Source: Gammaproteobacteria bacterium (GTDB lineage Bacteria; Pseudomonadota; Gammaproteobacteria; UBA6429; Thiohalophilaceae). From it: a stretch of 11,680 nucleotides of DNA. Made by a program: the position numbers and the translations under genes. The stretch lies in assembly GCA_003233255.1 (NCBI GenBank), contig QILH01000068.1, forward strand, positions 1 to 11,680, in the 5' to 3' direction. The notes below the pieces were generated by a model. That model made no database searches. It had not been told where the DNA came from and was given only the letters and a program-made list of their open reading frames with translations. Shown piece by piece: positions 6,606 to 11,680 of this stretch (position 1 is the stretch's first letter; each line of letters starts with the position of its first letter).

Positions 6606-7460
6606 ATGTTTCAAACCACCACTTTTTTCGCTCTGTTAATGAGTCTGTTGGCCCTAACTCAGTCTGCCTTTTCAAAAGAAGCCAAAATGTCATTAAAACC
6701 GGTTGAAAAACCAAAATGGGAACTCGGAGTTGGCCTGGGCGGATTAAGTCTCCCCCATTATCGAGGCTCAGATCAACGGGATGAATATTTCGCACCATTA
6801 CCGTATATCCGATTTAATGGCGATAGATTAAAAGTTGATCGTGAAGGAGGACGGTATTATTTTCATAATGATCCCGTATTTAAAATAGATTTAAGCGCTG
6901 CATTCTCATTTCCTGTTGATAGTGAAAACAATAATGCTCGTCAAAGCATGCCCGATCTGGATGCATTGTTAGAGGTGGGGCCAAGGTTTCACTGGTTTAT
7001 TTATGAAAGCAATGATCACCGTCTTCGTTTCCGATTCGGTGCCCCTGTGCGTATGGCAATTAATTTATCCAATGCTGAAAACGAAGGCTGGATTTTTGCT
7101 CCTTATTTTCAGGTCAGATATTTTTCAATAATGGAAACGGCTTTTTCAGTTGGCCCAATGTGGGCATCAGAAAAATACCACGACTTTTTTTACCAGGTGG
7201 ACAGCCAATTCGCAACTTCAGATCGCTCCGCTTACGATGCTAAAGGCGGTTACAGTGGTTTTCGATTCACATTAACCAATAGTCATCGACTAAGTAAACA
7301 TTATTGGTGGGGCGGTTTTCTTCGATATGACTCGCTATCTGGCACAACTTTTGAGGACAGCCCGTTAGTAAAACAAACCGATGCATTTATGATGGGGCTG
7401 GTCTTATCTTATATTTTCAATCCAGTAAAAGAATACTACCATTCACCGGTATTTAATTGA
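6606..7460 (+). CDS. MipA/OmpV-family outer-membrane protein
   Basis: 284 aa from the second of two adjacent ATGs (285 from 6603). An N-terminal signal peptide (FFALLMSLLALTQSA) precedes a mature chain with the opening typical of MipA/OmpV: WELGVGLGGLSLPHYRGSDQ, then a short APLPYIRFNGDRLKVDREG segment. Later strands follow the family pattern (LLEVGPRFHWFIY, FRFGAPVRMAINL, GWIFAPYFQVRYFSI, FSVGPMWASEKYHDFFYQV, YSGFRFTLTNSHRLSKHYWWGGFLRYDSLSGTTFEDSPLV in pieces). The family includes the E. coli murein-transglycosylase scaffold MipA and Vibrio OmpV, but many members have no proven role. The last strand LVLSYIF is followed by ten extra residues, so the chain does not end on the usual aromatic. 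The gene is monocistronic, with an AT-rich upstream region shared with the divergent channel gene. Confidence 0.88.
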   Translation: MFQTTTFFALLMSLLALTQSAFSKEAKMSLKPVEKPKWELGVGLGGLSLPHYRGSDQRDEYFAPLPYIRFNGDRLKVDREGGRYYFHNDPVFKIDLSAAFSFPVDSENNNARQSMPDLDALLEVGPRFHWFIYESNDHRLRFRFGAPVRMAINLSNAENEGWIFAPYFQVRYFSIMETAFSVGPMWASEKYHDFFYQVDSQFATSDRSAYDAKGGYSGFRFTLTNSHRLSKHYWWGGFLRYDSLSGTTFEDSPLVKQTDAFMMGLVLSYIFNPVKEYYHSPVFN

Positions 7461-7644
7461 CAAAGATCATACTAAATCAACAAAGAGAGATAAACTGGAT
7501 TAATAGGTTTTTATTCTGATACTTTAATGATCTATGCTATGTTTTTGAATTTACAGATTTTTCTGATTACAATAATACTTCCTTCTACCCTACCTTATTC
7601 AACAAATAAAAAATATTAATTAGCGTCACAGTGCGCAGCGAGTA

Positions 7645-7662
7645 CTCTTTAAACATAAAGAG
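7645..7662 (+). repeat. Perfect hairpin-forming repeat upstream of the acidic protein gene
   Basis: CTCTTTA (7645-7651) and TAAAGAG (7656-7662) pair perfectly around AACA, 27 bases before the ATG at 7690 and 15 before its GAGGGA site. It could be a leader hairpin or an operator. No T-run follows, so it is not a terminator. Confidence 0.4.
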
Positions 7663-7689
7663 ATAATTACTATTCGCGAGGGATATAGT

Positions 7690-8010
7690 ATGGCTATAGA
7701 GTTAAATCCAATTGTGCGCGCCTGGTATCGAGACAGGGAAACCGAAAGAGTTTTTGAAATTGTTGCTCTGGATGAAGATGATAAAACCATTGAAATACAA
7801 TATTTTGAAGGCGAAATTGAAGAGTTAGAATTTGATACCTGGTACGACTTGAATCTGGATACGATCGCAGCACCAGAAGACTGGTCGGGTCCCTATGATG
7901 ATCTGGTTCCCGATGATTTTGGTGATACCGAAGAACCAACTCATCCAGAAACGTGGGCAAGTCCGTTAGATGATATTGACAGCGATGCAGCCTTTGACTA
8001 CGGAGACTAG
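7690..8010 (+). CDS. Small acidic cytoplasmic protein, DUF6763-like
   Basis: 106 aa with a very high Asp/Glu content. Residues ~1-60 look like a small beta-rich fold (PIVRAWYRDRETERVFEIV, DKTIEIQYFEGEIEELEFD, then TWYDLNL), which resembles the DUF6763 family of short gammaproteobacterial proteins. Residues ~60-106 are a low-complexity acidic tail (EDWSGPYDDLVPDDF, then PTHPETWASPLDDID). There is no signal peptide, membrane helix or cysteine. The function is unknown; the acidic tail could mediate binding to a basic partner. A good GAGGGA ribosome-binding site (7678-7683) lies 6 bases before the ATG. Its TAG stop shares the CTAG at 8007-8010 with the stop of the convergent DsrC-like gene, with no terminator between, so the two transcripts probably overlap. 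Confidence 0.8.
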   Translation: MAIELNPIVRAWYRDRETERVFEIVALDEDDKTIEIQYFEGEIEELEFDTWYDLNLDTIAAPEDWSGPYDDLVPDDFGDTEEPTHPETWASPLDDIDSDAAFDYGD

Positions 8011-8363
8011 TGTTCCCCTTTAGTTCGCAATAAGCCCGCTAAACGGTTGCCTTGTTTTTGTGGGCCACCTCGAGGGAATATACGGTGCAGGTATGTACTG
8101 GCACCACGATCTGCATTCCATTCTATCTTAAAGTATTTAACCATTTTTCGGACTTCACACTGGACGCCATGTTTTTCATAATAATCGCGCAAAAAATATA
8201 CCACTTGCCAGTGTTCTTCCGTTAACTCCAGCTGCTCTCTTTCTGCCTGTGCGATAACAAACGCATCCGTCCAGTCATCCATATTAACGATGTAACCTTC
8301 ACTGTCAGTTAATATAATTTTATCATCAACCTTAAGTTCTTTTGTTTGCATATTTGGATACAT
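8007..8363 (-). CDS. DsrC/TusE-family protein lacking both sulfur-carrier cysteines (RspA-like)
   Basis: 118 aa. The DsrC/TusE fold is clear: an N-terminal DSEGYIVNMDDWTDAFVIA region (20-38), the helix LTEEHWQVVYFLRDYYEKHG (47-66), the VRKMVKYF segment, and the C-terminal STYLHRIFPRGGPQKQGNRL stretch leading to LAG. In DsrC, the arm residues CysA (penultimate) and CysB (ten or eleven residues earlier) carry persulfide or trisulfide; TusE keeps CysA. Here the aligned positions are Glu117 and Asn106. The only Cys is 69, outside the arm. It therefore cannot be a canonical sulfur carrier and matches the cysteine-less RspA type, proposed to be regulatory. It lies 20 bp after the DmsB-DmsC fusion, same strand, so is probably co-transcribed. 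Start ATG 8363 has a modest AGG nine bases upstream; the ATG at 8351 has none. Confidence 0.87.
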   Translation of the reverse strand: MYPNMQTKELKVDDKIILTDSEGYIVNMDDWTDAFVIAQAEREQLELTEEHWQVVYFLRDYYEKHGVQCEVRKMVKYFKIEWNADRGASTYLHRIFPRGGPQKQGNRLAGLLRTKGEH

Positions 8364-8383
8364 TTTTAAATACCTAAAAATAT

Positions 8384-10198
8384 TTAGTGATTGTCGGGTA
8401 ATACACCGGTTTGAGGCATATCCGCTAACCCAGTCTCACGAGCATGTTCTTCAAACCCTTTATTTCGCCAGAAAAATGCTCCCGGCATAGTTGTAGGGAT
8501 AACAAGCACATAGAATAGTGCCCGACCAATGATGGTAGACGTTATAGTGATTAGGGCGAGCAATATGGCCGATACAACTAACATATTGCCATTCAGGGAA
8601 AATTGATAACTTAGGTAGATAATAACAATACTGGCCATAATCAAAATATTACGTAATAAATAACTTTTGCCATATTTAGTTTTTTGTTCGAAATGTGATA
8701 GAACACCTTCGTGTTCAGCATGTTTCATTGCGTAGGCATGAGCAAGTAACCCGATTCCTTCCAGCACTACTCCAAAGACAATAACCACCATTAGATTCTG
8801 AATAACGGTTGATGCCAATGTCATATCAAGTGTCAGCAGAGACGCCAGTAATACAAGCAGCCCTCCTAAACTCATTGAATTACCAATGAAACTGGTCGCA
8901 GTTTGCCAGTGATCCCAAAACGGTCTCGCTGGGATACGATAGAGTTTGTACATGTAATATGTACCGATAATTGCTCCTACAACTGCTACAATAGCCGATG
9001 CTCCAGCCATAAATTGCGTAAAGAGATTGTCAAAAAAACCAAAAAATATATAACCACTCATGCCTGCGAAAAATAATGAGACACCTGCAATTTCACGACT
9101 AACCGGTGAATACCTAAGATTATAAAAACCTCGATAGAATCGTTCTGGACGCCCCAAATGTAAATTTAATTTAAGCATACCGAAACTCATTAAAATAAAA
9201 CAGGCAATTAATACTGGGTAGCGCACCTGCTCGGAAATAATTGAAATAGTATTTCCGCTGATATATTGGCTGTACAAAAAGATCAGGAAGGCACCAATTA
9301 CTGCCTGCGTACTTAGAGTGAAGGCAATATGAGCATTTTCATGTGACGATAACAATTTTTTAAGGTTCCAGAGTTTCGTTGTATTTATCCGCGTTTCATT
9401 TATAACAGGAATATACGCGTCTTTTTTATCATTTAACTGGTACTTAATGTCTATCGAATCAGTGCGCGACATTTCTTTAGGTAAGGTTCTGGTTTGCTGA
9501 AAACGTATATTCGGATGCGTGATCTCAGGCGTAGGAAAACCGGGGATTTGGGTTTTGAGCTGATCGCGATTTTCCGGTGTGGTTTCAATAACCCCAAAAT
9601 CCAAAGCTCCCGCCAAACATGCAGAAGTACATGCGGGTTTTAATCCGACCTCTAACCGATCCACGCACATATTGCATTTATGAACGTGGCCTTTTTCCAT
9701 GTCGAGCTGGGGTGCATTATAAGGGCACACCCAGGTGCAATAGCCACAACCAAAACAAATTTCAGGATCTTGTAAAACGGCACCGTATTCAGCAAATTTA
9801 GTATATGCTCGGGTTGGACAACCTTTTAAACAAACAGGATCATCGCAGTGGTTACACGCCATTGAGATGTTCAAACGTGTATAATTGGGATAGGTTCCGC
9901 CTTCAACATAGCCTACGGCTCGATATGCAAGGTATGGAGGGAGATCATTTTTTTCGCTGCAGGCTGACTCACAGGCATGACAGGAAATGCAATTATCGGC
10001 GTTAAAATAAAAACCATGTTGTTTATAGCGATCAGGGTAATCACTTATTCCGCTATCACCATTAATATTAAGACTTTTACCCGCTAACGCATCTCCTGCT
10101 TTCGCCAACTCTATGTCATCACCGTATTGGTTTTTCCCAGGTGACTTTTTGTCAGACAAGAAAACATAATCGGGTTCGTCATCACGTACTTCAAACAT
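8384..10198 (-). CDS. Fused DmsB-DmsC: four-cluster ferredoxin plus quinone-reactive membrane anchor
   Basis: 604 aa joining two proteins that are usually separate (DmsB ~205 aa, DmsC ~287 aa). An N-terminal polar extension (1-60) has no clear domain. Residues ~61-210 are DmsB/NrfC-like with sixteen cysteines in the standard order for four [4Fe-4S] clusters: 70/73/76/80, 115/118/123/127, 148/151/154/158 and 175/178/190/194. A linker (~210-285) joins a DmsC-like part with about eight hydrophobic segments (291-310, 326-343, 370-390, 397-418, 440-458, 466-488, 514-532, 538-556), including the HLGRPERFYRGFYNLRYSPV stretch (347-366) typical of DmsC. No Tat signal is present, so the clusters face the cytoplasm. 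The role is electron transfer between the quinone pool and the molybdoenzyme encoded 9 bp upstream. The start ATG follows TAGGGGTTAAT; the upstream gene's TAG stop forms part of this ribosome-binding site, suggesting coupling. Confidence 0.92.
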   Translation of the reverse strand: MFEVRDDEPDYVFLSDKKSPGKNQYGDDIELAKAGDALAGKSLNINGDSGISDYPDRYKQHGFYFNADNCISCHACESACSEKNDLPPYLAYRAVGYVEGGTYPNYTRLNISMACNHCDDPVCLKGCPTRAYTKFAEYGAVLQDPEICFGCGYCTWVCPYNAPQLDMEKGHVHKCNMCVDRLEVGLKPACTSACLAGALDFGVIETTPENRDQLKTQIPGFPTPEITHPNIRFQQTRTLPKEMSRTDSIDIKYQLNDKKDAYIPVINETRINTTKLWNLKKLLSSHENAHIAFTLSTQAVIGAFLIFLYSQYISGNTISIISEQVRYPVLIACFILMSFGMLKLNLHLGRPERFYRGFYNLRYSPVSREIAGVSLFFAGMSGYIFFGFFDNLFTQFMAGASAIVAVVGAIIGTYYMYKLYRIPARPFWDHWQTATSFIGNSMSLGGLLVLLASLLTLDMTLASTVIQNLMVVIVFGVVLEGIGLLAHAYAMKHAEHEGVLSHFEQKTKYGKSYLLRNILIMASIVIIYLSYQFSLNGNMLVVSAILLALITITSTIIGRALFYVLVIPTTMPGAFFWRNKGFEEHARETGLADMPQTGVLPDNH

Positions 10199-10207
10199 TA
10201 TTAACCC

Positions 10208-11680
10208 CTAAAAGGAACGTGCATCTTTATTTCGTTCGGCGGCGGTTTGTTGATCTATGGCCGCTTCGATTTTCACGGCACATTGCTTGAATGCAGGTTG
10301 TCGTGAATGCGGATCAAGCAGACCCAATGTCAATCGGTTTACACACTCATGGAAATGGAAAGGAATAAACACCATATTAGGGGCAACACGCTGGGTTAGT
10401 TGCACCATGACGACAGCATCGCCCCGCCGTGAGGTTAAACGTGCATAACTACTGTGCTCAATCCCCAGTTTTTTTGCGGAATCCGGATTCATTTCCATAT
10501 ACGGCGTTGGACTAAATTTGTTGATGTTGCCGACTTTACCTGTACGTGTACGGGTATGAAAATGTTCAACAACACGCCCGCTATTCATCCAGAAAGGATA
10601 CTCATTATCTGGAACTTCGTTATTGTCAACAAAAGGTAAGGCCAGTAATCTTGCCTTGCCATCAGGATGTTGAAACTCCCCATGGGTATAGAGGCGTGGA
10701 GCACCTTGTTCATCGCCCTCAGAACAGGGCCATTGAATTCCACGTTGTCGTTCAATTTTGTCGTGCGACATACCAGAATAGTCGAGCATACGTCCTTTAG
10801 AAAGTTCGCGTAGCTCATCAAATACTGCAGATGATGTTTCGGGAAATTTAATTTTTCGACCTTGTTCAAAACGTTTTGCGATTTGATTAAAGATCCAGAG
10901 ATCGGGTTTTGAGTCGGCATACGGCTTAATAACGTTGCGGATCAAATTTACTCGGCGTTCGGTATTGGTAAAACACCCTTCTTTTTCCGCCCAGACACCT
11001 GCTGGTAAATACACATTAGCATACTGGTTCGATTCACAGTCCTGATAGGCATCTTGCACAACCAGGAAATCCAGCTTTTCGAGTGTTTTTCGAATCCGAT
11101 CAGTATTACTCATCGACGTCATCGGATTGGTGGCGATAATCCATAGGCCTTTAATTTCGCCGGTTTCAATCGCAGGAAAAATATCAGTTTGGAAAAGGCC
11201 ACGCTTTTTGGGGAAAAATTCTTTATCGATCCCCCAGAATTTCGCGATGGTTTCCCTGTCTTCTTCTTTTTCCAACGCTCGATAACCCGGTAAACCCGAA
11301 CAGGATGACCACTCACGTGTCCCCATCGCATTACATTGCCCGGTGATTGATAAACTGGTGCCGCCCGGCTTGCCAATATTACCTGTGACCAGATTTAAAT
11401 TATTAATCGCACAAACGCCGTCGGAGCCATGGGTACTTTGGTTAATGCCCATAGTCCATATCGTCATTGCAGCCCCGGCTTTTGCGTAAGTACGTGCCAC
11501 ATGGCGAATGGTGTCTTCATCAATACCGCATATTTTTGACGCAATAACCGGATCATATAGTTTTACAGTTTCGTGAAAATCATCGAATCCATTGGTATGA
11601 GCTTCAATATAGGTCTTGTTTTCAAGGCCCTCATCCAGAATCACATAGACCAGACTATTTAATAAAGCCAGATCAGTACC
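10208..11680 (-). CDS. Molybdopterin (bis-MGD) oxidoreductase catalytic subunit, NasA/NarB/FdhF type, partial
   Basis: The frame is open through the window's right edge, so this is the C-terminal ~490 residues; the N-terminal [4Fe-4S] domain and the Mo-ligand residue are outside. Visible family features: WTMGINQSTHGSDGVCAINN then NLVTGNIGKPGG and GQCNAMGTREW (the MGD-binding core of the NapA/NasA/FdhF group), LWIIATNPMTSMSNTD, VYLPAGVWAEKEGCFTNTER, and a C-terminal molybdopterin-dinucleotide-binding domain (FHTRTRTGKVGNINKFSP, PYMEMNPDSAKKLGI, FIPFHFHECVNRLTL, QCAVKIE). The chain ends about 25 residues after that domain, without the extra [2Fe-2S] domain of some NasA proteins. The downstream DmsB-DmsC fusion marks it as membrane-attached and quinone-linked. 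The substrate is undetermined: nitrate, a sulfur oxyanion such as sulfite (SoeABC-like role), or another. The DsrC-like gene in the unit favours sulfur; the closest-looking family favours nitrate. Confidence 0.9.
   Translation of the reverse strand, partial: GTDLALLNSLVYVILDEGLENKTYIEAHTNGFDDFHETVKLYDPVIASKICGIDEDTIRHVARTYAKAGAAMTIWTMGINQSTHGSDGVCAINNLNLVTGNIGKPGGTSLSITGQCNAMGTREWSSCSGLPGYRALEKEEDRETIAKFWGIDKEFFPKKRGLFQTDIFPAIETGEIKGLWIIATNPMTSMSNTDRIRKTLEKLDFLVVQDAYQDCESNQYANVYLPAGVWAEKEGCFTNTERRVNLIRNVIKPYADSKPDLWIFNQIAKRFEQGRKIKFPETSSAVFDELRELSKGRMLDYSGMSHDKIERQRGIQWPCSEGDEQGAPRLYTHGEFQHPDGKARLLALPFVDNNEVPDNEYPFWMNSGRVVEHFHTRTRTGKVGNINKFSPTPYMEMNPDSAKKLGIEHSSYARLTSRRGDAVVMVQLTQRVAPNMVFIPFHFHECVNRLTLGLLDPHSRQPAFKQCAVKIEAAIDQQTAAERNKDARSF

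Noticed and set aside
10585..10920. Long open frames opposite or out of frame with the molybdoenzyme and other large genes
   Set aside because: They are shadows: the overlapping frame has strong family motifs, while these give no recognisable protein and have no ribosome-binding site.
11644..11644. GTG at 11644 as the start of the molybdoenzyme
   Set aside because: The frame remains open to the window edge and the extra residues (GTDLALLNSLVYV) match the interior of this enzyme family; the N-terminal third must lie outside.

Overview
The window reads as a stretch of a Gammaproteobacterial chromosome with moderately AT-rich DNA. The evidence is two Gram-negative outer-membrane beta-barrel families (TIGR04219-like and MipA/OmpV-like), a Coq4-type quinone-pathway protein, a DsrC/TusE-family protein and a quinone-linked DmsBC-type membrane module. 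The mix of a DsrC-family protein and a membrane-bound molybdoenzyme suggests an environmental, possibly marine and sulfur-metabolising lineage. That is inference, because no rRNA or other diagnostic marker is present. I see no mobile element, CRISPR array, tRNA or rRNA.

Layout: (1) 1-2687, plus strand: the 3' part of a PAS-GGDEF-EAL cyclic-di-GMP protein, overlapping by 4 bp a secreted periplasmic substrate-binding protein; probably a ligand-sensing/c-di-GMP output pair. (2) 2688-3319: a 317-bp non-coding region with two strong inverted repeats and candidate promoters, leading into a 104-aa two-helix membrane protein of unknown function. (3) 3368-4108, minus strand: an outer-membrane barrel protein, convergent with the small membrane protein across a bidirectional terminator. 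(4) 4109-4493: a 385-bp non-coding region with a plus-strand intrinsic terminator, an inverted repeat and a promoter lying against the next start codon. (5) 4494-5081, plus: a Coq4 homologue with the intact HDxxH-x11-E metal motif. (6) 5121-6395, minus: a large MscS-family channel, divergent from (7) 6606-7460, plus: a MipA/OmpV-family outer-membrane protein. (8) 7690-8010, plus: a small very acidic protein (DUF6763-like). (9) 8007-11680, minus: a three-gene unit read from the window's right edge leftwards. It holds a NasA/NarB/FdhF-type molybdopterin oxidoreductase (5' end outside the window), a fused DmsB-DmsC four-cluster ferredoxin plus quinone-reactive membrane anchor, and a DsrC/TusE homologue that lacks both functional cysteines.

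The most interesting part is this last unit. A cytoplasmic bis-MGD catalytic subunit is coupled to a one-polypeptide electron wire and membrane anchor, and co-transcribed with a cysteine-less (RspA-like) DsrC paralogue that cannot act as a persulfide carrier and may instead be regulatory or a binding partner. The substrate cannot be decided from the sequence; a sulfur oxyanion or nitrate are both possible. The bacterial Coq4 with a candidate leaderless transcript is the second point of interest.
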